Assembly (NCBI GenBank): GCA_024102725.1
Contig: JAGFJL010000059.1
Location: forward strand, 79,870-143,869
Direction: 5' to 3'
Source of the DNA: Nitrococcus mobilis
GTDB taxonomy: Bacteria; Pseudomonadota; Gammaproteobacteria; Nitrococcales; Nitrococcaceae
Length of the DNA: 64,000 nucleotides
Part shown: positions 42,505 through 53,026 of the stretch, in pieces
Numbering within the stretch: the first letter of the stretch is position 1
Layout: every line of letters begins with the position of its first letter
Translations under genes and position numbers: made by a program
Notes under the pieces: generated by a model
Seen by the model: the letters and a program-made list of their open reading frames with translations, nothing else
Told to the model about the DNA's origin: nothing
The model's database searches: none

Positions 42505-43863
42505 CTAACGATTCGATTCCTCGACAGGTTCCACCCGCAGCAGTAGGCCATTCAACTCGGTAACCCGCACCCGCTGACCAGCCCGCAGGGGCACAGCACA
42601 CTGCGCCCGCCAACGCTCGCCATGGATACGGATCCAACCGGTCCCCTGGAAATCGGCCGCCGCGATGCCCTCGCTGCCCAACAGCTGCTGGTGTCCCGAT
42701 ACGACAGGCCGCTTGTGGGCCCGTATCGCAAAACTCGCACTTGCCATCAACAGCAGCAAACTGGCGGCGGCAAAACCGATGATGAGCATAATCGAGAGCT
42801 GGAAACCGGGCACATCGGTATCGATCAGCATGACCGACCCGATCACGAAAGCGATCACGCCGCCGAGCCCCAAGGCACCGAAACTGGGAGCGAAAGCCTC
42901 GGCGATCATGAAGACGATGCCGAGCAATATCAGCCCCAAACCGGCGTAGTTGATCGGCAAGGCCTGGAAGGCGAACAGCGCGAGCAGCAAGGCGATTCCA
43001 CCCAACACACCCGGCACGATCGCGCCTGGATTGGCGAGTTCGAAGAAAAGCCCATAGATCCCAAGCAACATCAGAACGTAAGCCACGTTCGGGTTGGTAA
43101 GCACCGCTAATATTCGGGTACGCCAACCCGGCTCGACCCGCTCCACGCTCAGCTGCGCCGTAGCCAAGGTCACCTTTCCGGTTGCAAGCTTCACCGTACG
43201 GCCATCGATCTTGCGCAGTAGCTGCGCGACATCGTCGGCCATCACATCGATGACCTTCATTTCTAAAGCTTGATGGGCTGGCAGACTTGCCGCTTCCCGC
43301 ACCGCTTTTTCTGCCCAGTCCGCGTTGCGCCCCCGCAGCTCGGCGAGCGAGCGGATGTAAGCCACGGCATCATTTACCATTTTACGCTCCATCGACGTAG
43401 CCGGCGTAGTCTCGTCCCGCTCCCGATCCCCTTTGCCCGGCTCCTTGTCCGGCCTGGGCGAGGGTGCGCTCGGCATCCCACCAATCTGCACCGGCGTAGC
43501 AGCGCCGAGGTTGGTTCCTGGGGCCATGGCGGCCACGTGGGAAGCATACAGAATGTAGGTACCGGCGCTCGCCGCCCGCGAGCCGCTCGGCGCAACATAA
43601 CTGACAACCGGCACCGATGAGCTGAGAATGGCCTGAATAATGTCGCGCATCGAGGTGTCCAGCCCACCAGGGGTATCCATCTCCAGAATCACGAGCGCCG
43701 CATCCTGCTGCTCCGCTCGGGTCAGCTCAGTGGTGATGTAGTCGCTTATCGCCGGACCGATCGCACCATCAATCCTCAACAGCAAGGCACGCTCATTGGC
43801 TGCAACGGTTGCCGTCGCAGCCACCAGCAACCCAAGCAAGCTTGCAAGGACGATGGCGCGCAT
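42505..43863 (-). CDS. long-form NfeD membrane serine protease
   Basis: 452 aa: signal peptide, a ClpP-like Ser-Lys protease domain with Ser99 in SGSRAASAGTYILY and probable general-base Lys162 in MERKMVNDAVAYI, then about four to five membrane helices and a C-terminal OB fold (GWIRIHGERWRAQCAVPLRAGQRV). Homologues cleave the C-terminus of the partner stomatin/slipin, whose gene usually follows nfeD. Here pdxH follows instead. The protease domain carries a Pro/Lys-rich insert around residues 130-155. Confidence 0.88.
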   Translation of the reverse strand: MRAIVLASLLGLLVAATATVAANERALLLRIDGAIGPAISDYITTELTRAEQQDAALVILEMDTPGGLDTSMRDIIQAILSSSVPVVSYVAPSGSRAASAGTYILYASHVAAMAPGTNLGAATPVQIGGMPSAPSPRPDKEPGKGDRERDETTPATSMERKMVNDAVAYIRSLAELRGRNADWAEKAVREAASLPAHQALEMKVIDVMADDVAQLLRKIDGRTVKLATGKVTLATAQLSVERVEPGWRTRILAVLTNPNVAYVLMLLGIYGLFFELANPGAIVPGVLGGIALLLALFAFQALPINYAGLGLILLGIVFMIAEAFAPSFGALGLGGVIAFVIGSVMLIDTDVPGFQLSIMLIIGFAAASLLLLMASASFAIRAHKRPVVSGHQQLLGSEGIAAADFQGTGWIRIHGERWRAQCAVPLRAGQRVRVTELNGLLLRVEPVEESNR

Positions 43864-43942
43864 GCCGCAATCTCCCGAGATCGGTACAGCTAAGGCTTGT
43901 AGGCTTCGTTCACCGAGAGCACAAACCCCTCACCGGCGCGCT

Positions 43943-44677
<735 letters not shown>

Positions 44678-44682
44678 CTAGT

Positions 44683-45444
44683 CTAAGCGGCCAGAACCCA
44701 CTCACGCACATCTCCAACCGGATTGCCTTGGCGATCGAAAGTGCGTTCGGCGAAGAGAGTTTCATTGTGCTCATTCATAATAATAGCGGTCGAGCAACGG
44801 GTGCCGTAACGGTGCGAGATGATGAACATGGGCGCGAGCAGTCGTTCCCACTCCAAGCCGATACCGGTATCAGGCAAAGCCGTATCGGCGGGGCGATGCC
44901 GATCGCGAAGCAGTTCGAACACGCCTTCGGGATCGGGCCGGCCGCGCCCCCGCAGATAGTCGAGCAGCCGCGCTTTACCACGGGTAACCTTGGGCCAAGG
45001 GGTATCGAGCACGTGATTGCTCAGAGCGTAAATTCCCGCTGCAAGCCCAACCCGTCGCTCGTCGCGATTGGATAAGTAGAACAGCCGCGCCGGTGACCCG
45101 AACAGGAGATTAAAACCGTTGTAGCGGTGACCCTCACGTTGGAAATGCCACAGCAGATCGGCATCGTCATGCCGGGCCAGCGCCGTCACCGGCAACTCGC
45201 CACGCGAGGCGACACCCGGCTCGGTAACTGAAGGATCCCGATAGTTGGTCACAGCGGCCATTCGCCCCCTGCGGTTAATACCGATCCAGGTCCCTCCGCC
45301 CTCCAGGTCACGTCCAGCGAAGATATCCGGCCATTTCCACCAATGCGCGGGCTCGGCGGCACGCTCATGGAATTCATCACGGTTGGCAGCAACGATTATC
45401 GGATAGTCGGCGTGGACCCGGTATGCAAGCAACAACAAGCACAT
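44683..45444 (-). CDS. TANGO2/NRDE-family protein
   Basis: 253 aa from ATG 45444, so Cys2 becomes the N-terminal residue after Met removal (MCLLLLAYRVHADYPIIVAANRDEFHERAAEPAHWW). The NRDE motif (21-24) and the Cys2 give an Ntn-hydrolase-like N-terminus. Later GGGTWIGINRRGRMAAVTNYRDP and LSNHVLDTPWPKVTRGK are family segments. Homologues have been linked to haem trafficking and lipid metabolism; the bacterial role is unsettled. It lies between bamB and adk on the same strand. Confidence 0.88.
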   Translation of the reverse strand: MCLLLLAYRVHADYPIIVAANRDEFHERAAEPAHWWKWPDIFAGRDLEGGGTWIGINRRGRMAAVTNYRDPSVTEPGVASRGELPVTALARHDDADLLWHFQREGHRYNGFNLLFGSPARLFYLSNRDERRVGLAAGIYALSNHVLDTPWPKVTRGKARLLDYLRGRGRPDPEGVFELLRDRHRPADTALPDTGIGLEWERLLAPMFIISHRYGTRCSTAIIMNEHNETLFAERTFDRQGNPVGDVREWVLAA

Positions 45445-45461
45445 AGGGGCCTCCGTCGATG

Positions 45462-46613
45462 TCAATCGCGGCTCGTCTCAAGCTCATAAGCGGCCAGTCG
45501 ACCGCCCATCGACTGCACGTAGACGCGGTCACCGACGATCAGCGGAGTCACGTTGAGTCGCGTATCGTCCACTTCCTGCCGCGCCACAAGACGGCCGTCG
45601 TCGACAGCAAGCCAATTCAGATAGCCGTCCGAGCCGCCGACGACCACATAATCCGAATAAACGGCCGGACCGCTCATACGCTCGCCCTGAAACACATCTT
45701 GGCGCCACACGGAGGCGCCGTTGAAACGGTCGAAGGCCCAAATACGACCTTTGGCGTCGCTGGCATAGACATTGTTCGAATCGAACGCAATGCCAGTGTA
45801 CACCGAAATCTCGCGCGCCCAGGCGATATGGCCATCGCGCAAGCTCAGCCCCGCGATGCGACCCTGATAAGCGGCGGCAAATACGCCCCCCCCCACGACC
45901 ACCGGGTCCGCGTCCACATCCACCATCTGCTCCAACTCGGAGCGTCCTTGCGCAATCGCGATATTTTGCTCCCAAACCGGCGTTCCATCCCTCAAGCTCA
46001 GCGCGGCGACCCGACCATTGTCAAAACCCACGAGCACGCCACCCGGCACGAGCACCGGCGAACCGTGACCGCGCAGTGAAAGCACCGGAACGTTGCGGTC
46101 ATAGATCCAGCGCCGCTCCCCAGTTTTGGCATCGAGTGCGAAAACGCGCCCATCATTGGTCCGCACGACCACCACGCCTTGCCCAAGGGCCGCCGGTGCG
46201 AGCACCTCGCTGGTCACACCGGAAATCCACAGCAGCTCACCGTTGGCCGCCGCCAGCCCCAGCACCTCACCTTTACGCGTGCCAACGATTACCAAGTCAT
46301 CGGCTACCGTCGGCCCCCCGGAGATGGGTCGATCCAGTTCTTTACGCCAGATCCGCTTGCCATTTTTCACATCCAGTGCCGTCACAGTGCCGTCGCTCGC
46401 GGCCGCATAAAGGCGGCCCGCGGCCGAACTCGGTCGAAGCCGCTCGCTCACCAGATCGGTACGCCCGACATCGACATGCCATGCCAGCCCCACGCCCTGC
46501 GCGGTTGCGGCATCAACCAGCTTGGCCGGAACCGGGGTCGACTTCAAAAGCTCCGAACTGGCGCAGGCGGTCAAAGTGAGCAGAACCGCCATCAGCAGGA
46601 AAGCTCGCCTCAC
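45462..46613 (-). CDS. bamB: outer-membrane assembly lipoprotein BamB
   Basis: 383 aa. Lipoprotein signal (LLTLTAC, Cys17), then an eight-bladed PQQ-type beta-propeller with repeats such as GRLYAAASDGTVTALDVKNGKRIWRKEL and DGRVFALDAKTGERRW. It scaffolds BamA in outer-membrane protein insertion. Its ATG overlaps the yfgM stop by 4 nt. In many gammaproteobacteria der follows bamB; it does not here. Confidence 0.95.
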   Translation of the reverse strand: MRRAFLLMAVLLTLTACASSELLKSTPVPAKLVDAATAQGVGLAWHVDVGRTDLVSERLRPSSAAGRLYAAASDGTVTALDVKNGKRIWRKELDRPISGGPTVADDLVIVGTRKGEVLGLAAANGELLWISGVTSEVLAPAALGQGVVVVRTNDGRVFALDAKTGERRWIYDRNVPVLSLRGHGSPVLVPGGVLVGFDNGRVAALSLRDGTPVWEQNIAIAQGRSELEQMVDVDADPVVVGGGVFAAAYQGRIAGLSLRDGHIAWAREISVYTGIAFDSNNVYASDAKGRIWAFDRFNGASVWRQDVFQGERMSGPAVYSDYVVVGGSDGYLNWLAVDDGRLVARQEVDDTRLNVTPLIVGDRVYVQSMGGRLAAYELETSRD

Positions 46614-47251
46614 AATGCGGACTCCGCCGAACCGAGATCATTGAGTTTGGCCTGAATCAGACCGTGACGCTGACTGTTGGATCCGTCGGCCAGCGCCGCC
46701 TGATACGCTTTGATGGCGGCCGCCCGCTCGGACTGTGCGGCATGGATATCCCCGATCAGTTCCTGGAACTGACCGGCGAACGCGTCTTTCGGTACCGGTT
46801 GTACCACCTGCAACGCCGCCTTGGCATCACCGGCACCCAGCAGCACTCGCGCCAGGCGCAAGCGCGCAATAGCCCGCAGGGCAGGCCCTTGAGCATGGTC
46901 CACTGCCCAGCGCAACGCTTTACCCGCCGCCTGCAAGTCATCCTGCTTGACATGGTGGCTGGCCATCTGGAAGGCGGCCAGTACGGCATAGGCGCTGCCC
47001 TCGTGCTCGCTTTGCAGTTGCTCGGCTTGGCTCTTTGCCGCCGCCGCATTGCCATCTCCTAGATCGGCGACCAAGGCTTGATAGGCCGCCGCCGCCGCCA
47101 ACTCCTGACGGTCCTGGTAACCGCGCCATTGCTGCCAGCCCAAGATGCCTACCAGCGCTATGATCACCCCGGCGATAACCGACCGCCCGTATTCACCCCA
47201 CCAGCGCCGAAACTGATCGATCTGCTCTTCTTCCGACCTATAACCAGCCAC
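46610..47251 (-). CDS. yfgM: YfgM-type Sec-translocon ancillary TPR protein
   Basis: 213 aa: N-terminal cytoplasmic stretch YRSEEEQIDQFRRWWGEYGRSV, one transmembrane helix (IAGVIIALVGILGWQQW), then periplasmic TPR-like helices (DLQAAGKALRWAVDHAQGPALRAIARLRLARVLL). It associates with SecYEG/PpiD in E. coli. Conserved position between hisS and bamB. Confidence 0.92.
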   Translation of the reverse strand: MAGYRSEEEQIDQFRRWWGEYGRSVIAGVIIALVGILGWQQWRGYQDRQELAAAAAYQALVADLGDGNAAAAKSQAEQLQSEHEGSAYAVLAAFQMASHHVKQDDLQAAGKALRWAVDHAQGPALRAIARLRLARVLLGAGDAKAALQVVQPVPKDAFAGQFQELIGDIHAAQSERAAAIKAYQAALADGSNSQRHGLIQAKLNDLGSAESAL

Positions 47252-47293
47252 ACTCTGCTTCCTCGTTTCAGGCCTTCTCGCGACCGAACCGCA

Positions 47294-48568
<1,275 letters not shown>

Positions 48569-48739
48569 CAGCCCACTCCCAGTAACCGGACACTAACCCG
48601 GTTCGCTCACTCCCAGCGGCGACGGCGTAACCATCCCCTCTGTCTCTTGCGAGGCAGAATATTGACCCGATGACAGCTTGGCAATGGATCCGCGCCCGGC
48701 GGGTCGCTTTGGTGCACATAGGCGGGATACCACGGACGG

Positions 48740-49882
48740 CTAATCGTGCGCGTCCATCAGCGTAAAACGCGCCACCTTGGCATGGGTGTAGGGGCCAAGA
48801 TCTATGCGAGCGCCGTTATGGTGCAGCATCACCTGTGTTGCATCACCAATCGTGATTCTGAAGGGTGGCCGCCCCGTTACCCGGCGGCTCTCGCCGCCCT
48901 CAAGCAGGCCGTAGACCAGTCGTTGACCATCGGCGGCCTCAACGGCAACCCACGACTTACCACTGGTATCGAACTTGAGCGTCTCCAATGTTCCCGTGCG
49001 CTGCGCGGCCATCGATTCAGGGGCAGATCCTACCCTTGCAGCTCCATCCTCGGCCGACTTGCGATCCGCAACGCCGACGGTACCGGTCGTCGCCGCTGGG
49101 ATGGGCGGATTTTCCCGCTGCGGCGGCGGTGGTGGTGGTGGTGGTGGTGGTGGTGGTATGGTGCCGGTTTCCCCGGCTGTTTCAACATCGCTCGTGTGCG
49201 GATCGCGCGATAGCCGTTCCACTGGCGGCGCAGTGAGAGATGCGGTTTCGGCACGATGCGCCGGCCACCCGGCGTCGGCTCCGGGTGGCGCCGCTAAAAC
49301 CTCCGGCCCGGCAGCGAAAGCGGCTGCATCCGGCTCGCTCGTCGGATCAAGCATCGTATCCGGACCGGCCTCGGCCGGCGCCGCTTGACTGGTCACCCCG
49401 GCTTCAACCGCATTATTTTCATCCGGAGACGCGCCCTCTGGCGTGGATTGACCTTGCGTCCAAAACATCCAGCCACTGATCAACACGGCGGCGAACGCCA
49501 AAGTAAGCAGCCAGGAGGAGCCTATGGGAAAACGGGCCGTTCTGCGATTACCGGTGCGGCCCGCATGCAAAGTCAGTGGCCGGCTGCGCTCCTCCCCGCC
49601 CACACGCTCGAATGCCTGCAGGACATTCGCTACCGGAAGGTTCACGAGCCTTGCGTACGCGCTGAGGTACCCGCGCACGTAGGTAACCGGCGGTAGCTGA
49701 CTATAGTCATCAGCCTCCAGCGCTTCGATTACGCGCGGCTCCAAATGCAGCGTCTCGGCAATCGCGGCTATGCTGAGCCGACAACGCTCGCGCGCCTGGC
49801 GCAGACTGAGTCCAGGGCCGTGTCGTTCCTTGGACAATGACTCGATTTCCACCGCGGTATGTAAACGCTCAGAGCCTTCCAT
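48740..49882 (-). CDS. rodZ: cell-shape protein RodZ with a 12-proline tract
   Basis: 380 aa. N-terminal helix-turn-helix that binds MreB (LRQARERCRLSIAAIAETLHL, about 27-47), one transmembrane helix (SWLLTLAFAAVLISGWMFW), a long Pro/Ala/Glu-rich periplasmic linker and a C-terminal DUF4115 domain (KSWVAVEAADGQRLVYGLLEGGESRRVTG). The linker contains 12 consecutive prolines encoded by 9 CCA and 3 CCG codons at 49121-49156, requiring EF-P for efficient translation. It overlaps the 3' end of pilF. Confidence 0.94.
   Translation of the reverse strand: MEGSERLHTAVEIESLSKERHGPGLSLRQARERCRLSIAAIAETLHLEPRVIEALEADDYSQLPPVTYVRGYLSAYARLVNLPVANVLQAFERVGGEERSRPLTLHAGRTGNRRTARFPIGSSWLLTLAFAAVLISGWMFWTQGQSTPEGASPDENNAVEAGVTSQAAPAEAGPDTMLDPTSEPDAAAFAAGPEVLAAPPGADAGWPAHRAETASLTAPPVERLSRDPHTSDVETAGETGTIPPPPPPPPPPPPQRENPPIPAATTGTVGVADRKSAEDGAARVGSAPESMAAQRTGTLETLKFDTSGKSWVAVEAADGQRLVYGLLEGGESRRVTGRPPFRITIGDATQVMLHHNGARIDLGPYTHAKVARFTLMDAHD
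49121..49156 (-). repeat. trinucleotide repeat encoding polyproline in rodZ
   Basis: Twelve tandem proline codons, nine of them identical (CCA on the coding strand). A run of identical triplets is prone to slippage in steps of three, which would alter linker length without breaking the frame. Confidence 0.95.
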
Positions 49883-50642
49883 CGTCTTCCCACTCCAGAA
49901 GCTGGCGTGTCTGTATCGAATCGGGGAACTTGCGCTTCAGTAGCAGCTTGTAGCTGGCAACGGCATCCTCGTTGCCGAGCGCGTGCTCGAGGCGAATACC
50001 CAACCAAAGCGTGCTCGCGGATTGTGGGGCCACGGCGAGATAGCGTTGGTAATATCCGCGAGCCGACAAGAAATGCTGGCCGTCGAAGCGCAATTGCGCC
50101 ATATGAGCCAAGGCCGACGGAAAGCGCGGCTCATACTTGAGAGCACGCAGGAAGAAATCCTCGGCGCGCGCGGTATCGCCTTGCAGGATGGCACAAACAC
50201 CCGCATTGGCAAGCGGCACCTGGGGAGACTCGTAGGTCGGATTCTCGGCGGAACGCAGGAATAAACGCTCCGCCCGGTCGTACTCGCCATGCTCACAGAG
50301 GAATCGACCGTAATTGTTCAGGGCGGAGGAGTTGCGTGGTTGCAGTTCGATCGCCCGCCGGTAATGCGCGCGGGCTTGCTCGGCCTCGTCGAGGCGTTCG
50401 TAGACAACCCCGAGCGTCATATGAGCATCCGCGTTCCCCGCGTCTTGCTTGAGCGCCTTCTCAAGTTTGCGCACCGCCTGCTGCAGCTCACCTGTCTGCA
50501 GGTAGCGAATCCCGATTTGCGTATTGATCTCGGACGCCTTTCGCAAGGCCTCGGTACTCGGCCGAGGCTCCGAGTCCGTCGCGCAACCCGCCGCTAGCAG
50601 TATATGGCATACCGTAAGCAACGCAGTCGCATACCGCCTCAT
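49869..50642 (-). CDS. pilF: type IV pilus pilotin lipoprotein PilF/PilW
   Basis: 257 aa. Lipobox LLAAGC (Cys20). Six TPR repeats, e.g. INTQIGIRYLQTGELQQAVRKLEKAL and SALNNYGRFLCEHGEYDRAERLF. The pilotin brings the PilQ secretin to the outer membrane. Conserved between rlmN and rodZ; it starts within the rlmN stop region (4-nt overlap). It joins FimV and FimX as the pilus-linked genes of this window. Confidence 0.95.
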   Translation of the reverse strand: MRRYATALLTVCHILLAAGCATDSEPRPSTEALRKASEINTQIGIRYLQTGELQQAVRKLEKALKQDAGNADAHMTLGVVYERLDEAEQARAHYRRAIELQPRNSSALNNYGRFLCEHGEYDRAERLFLRSAENPTYESPQVPLANAGVCAILQGDTARAEDFFLRALKYEPRFPSALAHMAQLRFDGQHFLSARGYYQRYLAVAPQSASTLWLGIRLEHALGNEDAVASYKLLLKRKFPDSIQTRQLLEWEDDGRL

Positions 50643-51751
50643 GCGCGCACCATCGGCCCGTGCGGCGGGTCAGTGCGCAAGCGACGCATACGATTGCGCA
50701 CCTGGCCCACCAACTGCCCACAGGCGCCGCCGATGTCGTCCCCACGGGTCTTGCGCACCGTCGTAATATAACCCGCCCGCTGCAGGAGCCCGGCAAAGCG
50801 CGCAATGCGCTGGGGCGGTGAGCTGCGATAGCGCGCACCCGGGAATGCATTAAACGGAATGAGATTGATCTTGGATGGTATACCCTTCAACAACCGCACC
50901 AGCGCCTGGGCATGCCCATCGGTGTCGTTCACTGCATCAAGCATTACATACTCCCAGGTGATTCGATGATGCGGAGTACGCTCGCTGTAGTTTCGGCATG
51001 CCGCCAGAAGCTCTGCTATCGGGTATTTGCGATTGATCGGCACCAGCTCATCGCGCAGGGCATCGTCGGGTGCATGCAAGGACACCGCCAGGCTGATCCG
51101 ACTCACCTCGGCGAGCCGATACAACGCCGGGACAATGCCTGCAGTGCTGAGCGTCACACGCCGCCGAGACAAATTATAGGCGTGCTCGTCCACCATGAGG
51201 TTGCTCGCTCTGAGCACGCCGGTGAAATTGGCAAGCGGCTCGCCCATACCCATGAAGACCACATTGGTTACCCGGCCGGTGATGCCGTCCGTTTCGAGGC
51301 TCTGTGTGACGAACAATAATTGGCCGACGATCTCTGCGGCCGAGAGGTTACGGTTAAAGCCCTGCTGACCGGTCGAACAGAACGTGCACGCCAAAGGGCA
51401 GCCCAGCTGCGAAGACACGCATAATGTGCCTCGGCCAGGCTCGGGGATGAACACCGTCTCGATGGCGTTACCCCCGTCGAGGGTGAGCAGCCATTTGCGG
51501 ACCCCGTCGGCCGAGGTCCGGTCGAAAGCCGCGCTTGGTAGACGAATCTCCGCGACCTCGGCAAGCCGTGCCCGCAGCGGCTTGCCGAGGTCGGTCATGC
51601 GGTCGAAGTCGAAGATCCGGCGCTGGTGTATCCACTTGATGAGCTGAACGGCCCGGAAAGACGGCTCGCCAAGCTGAGCAAACCACTCTTGCAGCGCTTG
51701 CCGATCGAAATTGAGCAGATTGGCCTTAGCGGGTGGCTCGCGCGCGGCCAT
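50639..51751 (-). CDS. rlmN: dual-specificity RNA methyltransferase RlmN
   Basis: Radical-SAM enzyme making m2A at 23S A2503 and tRNA A37. ATG 51751 lies one base after the ndk stop; a longer in-frame version from 51862 would overlap ndk. 370 aa. SAM cluster Cys118, Cys122 and Cys125 (CPLACTFCSTGQQG); methyl-carrier Cys region near the C-terminus RKTRGDDIGGACGQL; NVVFMGMGEPL is typical. Confidence 0.96.
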   Translation of the reverse strand: MAAREPPAKANLLNFDRQALQEWFAQLGEPSFRAVQLIKWIHQRRIFDFDRMTDLGKPLRARLAEVAEIRLPSAAFDRTSADGVRKWLLTLDGGNAIETVFIPEPGRGTLCVSSQLGCPLACTFCSTGQQGFNRNLSAAEIVGQLLFVTQSLETDGITGRVTNVVFMGMGEPLANFTGVLRASNLMVDEHAYNLSRRRVTLSTAGIVPALYRLAEVSRISLAVSLHAPDDALRDELVPINRKYPIAELLAACRNYSERTPHHRITWEYVMLDAVNDTDGHAQALVRLLKGIPSKINLIPFNAFPGARYRSSPPQRIARFAGLLQRAGYITTVRKTRGDDIGGACGQLVGQVRNRMRRLRTDPPHGPMVRA

Positions 51752-51752
51752 C

Positions 51753-52181
51753 TTAATTACGCGAAAAGATCTCATCTTGCTCGAAGAAAAATTCGATTTC
51801 CTGCTGCGCGGTTTCCGGCGCATCCGAGCCATGCACCGCATTGGCATCGATCGTCTCGGCATAGTCGTGCCGAATGGTGCCGGTTAATGCCTCTGCCGGA
51901 TTAGTCGCCCCCATGATCTCACGGTTCTTACGAACCGCCGCCTCGCCCTCGAGAATTAGGACCAGTATCGGCCCGGAGCACATGAATTCGACCAGATCCT
52001 TGAAAAAAGGACGCTCCCGGTGAACGGCGTAGAAACCTTCGGCCTGCTCGCGGGTGAGATGCATCATCCGCGCGGCCACGATAGCCAGGCCCGCCTGCTC
52101 GAACCGGGCACAGATAGCCCCGATCAGATTTCTGGCAACCGCATCGGGCTTGATAATCGAAAGGGTGCGTTGCGCTGGCAC
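51753..52181 (-). CDS. ndk: nucleoside diphosphate kinase
   Basis: 142 aa. The start is not ATG: GTG 52181 ([17 protein letters not shown]) aligns with the family N-terminus; TTG 52187, two codons earlier and nearer the AGAGGA site, is an alternative. Phospho-His117 in [24 protein letters not shown] is the nucleotide-binding region. In related genomes ndk follows iscX; here it follows iscA. Confidence 0.95.
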   Translation of the reverse strand: MPAQRTLSIIKPDAVARNLIGAICARFEQAGLAIVAARMMHLTREQAEGFYAVHRERPFFKDLVEFMCSGPILVLILEGEAAVRKNREIMGATNPAEALTGTIRHDYAETIDANAVHGSDAPETAQQEIEFFFEQDEIFSRN

Positions 52182-52293
52182 GTACAATCCGTCCTCTGTT
52201 TAGCTTGCCGGAGCGATACCGGATGGGTTAGTTCCCAAAATTGCTCGCGCGCGCCCTCTACGGCACGCGAACCGCGGCGCACGGGCATCTTAG

Positions 52294-52617
52294 CTAGACC
52301 GAAAAGCTCTCCCCACAGCCGCATTCGGCCTTGCTATTCGGATTGCGAAAGCTGAAACGCTCGTTGAGCCCCTCGCGCACGTAATCCACTTCCATACCGT
52401 CCAAAAACGGCAGACTCTTTGGATCCACCACCAGCTTGACTCCCCGGTTCTCGAACACGGCGTCGCTCTCGTCAACCTGCTCGGCATAGCCGACCGTGTA
52501 GGCAAACCCGGAGCAGCCGGAGGTCTTGATCCCAAGCCGCAGTCCCACGGCGGAACCATGCCGGGTAAGCGCATTACGGATATGGGTAGCTGCGCTTTCG
52601 GTCACTTGTATCGCCAT
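52294..52617 (-). CDS. iscA: A-type Fe-S carrier IscA
   Basis: 107 aa with all three conserved cysteines: Cys35 (KTSGCSGFAY), Cys99 and Cys101 (AECGCGESF). It carries or delivers Fe-S clusters. It lies 16 bp after the degenerate iscU-like gene. Unlike its neighbour it looks fully functional. Confidence 0.93.
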   Translation of the reverse strand: MAIQVTESAATHIRNALTRHGSAVGLRLGIKTSGCSGFAYTVGYAEQVDESDAVFENRGVKLVVDPKSLPFLDGMEVDYVREGLNERFSFRNPNSKAECGCGESFSV

Positions 52618-52633
52618 TGCCTCAACCTCGCTC

Positions 52634-53026
52634 TTACTCTATATCCTGTCCAACCAATAGGCCGGCTGCGGCGAGGGCAGCCCGTACGGCATCCTCGACC
52701 ACCAAGGCTACCCCCGTCTTCTCGACCGGTAGCGCCAAGAGCTCGGCAATAGCGCGTCCGTGCAGACTTGCAACGGCCGCGGGCGTCGCGCCAACCACTC
52801 GCTGCGCCGTCCATGCGGCGGCTGCGATTGCAGCTGGGCAGCCGAACACTTCATAGCGGGCATCGACAATCCGCCGGCCCGTCAGCCTTAATCCGAAGCG
52901 CACCCACGTGCCCTCGCGTACCGAGCCCGCTTGACCGATCTGCCAACCCGCCTCCGGCGGAATACCGGCTCGACTGCGTTCATGATACCAGGGCACAGCC
53001 GTCAAACCGAGCTTAAGTGATCTCAC
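52634..53026 (-). CDS. degenerate IscU-like scaffold protein
   Basis: GTG 53026 inside the iscS 3' end gives 130 aa (IscU is 128). It aligns with IscU throughout: VDARYEVFGCPAAIAAAAW matches the second-cysteine region and LPVEKTGVALVVEDAVRAAL matches the third. Only the middle ligand survives, Cys63. The first cysteine site (APACGD in IscU) reads AGSVREG; the His-Cys pair (VKIHCS) reads VEKTGVA; the HscA-binding LPPVK reads LPVEK. Its reading frame is intact, so it is kept as a protein, but it cannot ligate a cluster like IscU. It may be a regulatory or structural partner of IscS/IscA, or decaying. Confidence 0.8.
   Translation of the reverse strand: MRSLKLGLTAVPWYHERSRAGIPPEAGWQIGQAGSVREGTWVRFGLRLTGRRIVDARYEVFGCPAAIAAAAWTAQRVVGATPAAVASLHGRAIAELLALPVEKTGVALVVEDAVRAALAAAGLLVGQDIE

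Noticed and set aside
49121..49156. GGT/CGG tandem repeat as a CRISPR or minisatellite
   Set aside because: It is an in-frame polyproline codon run in rodZ with no spacers.
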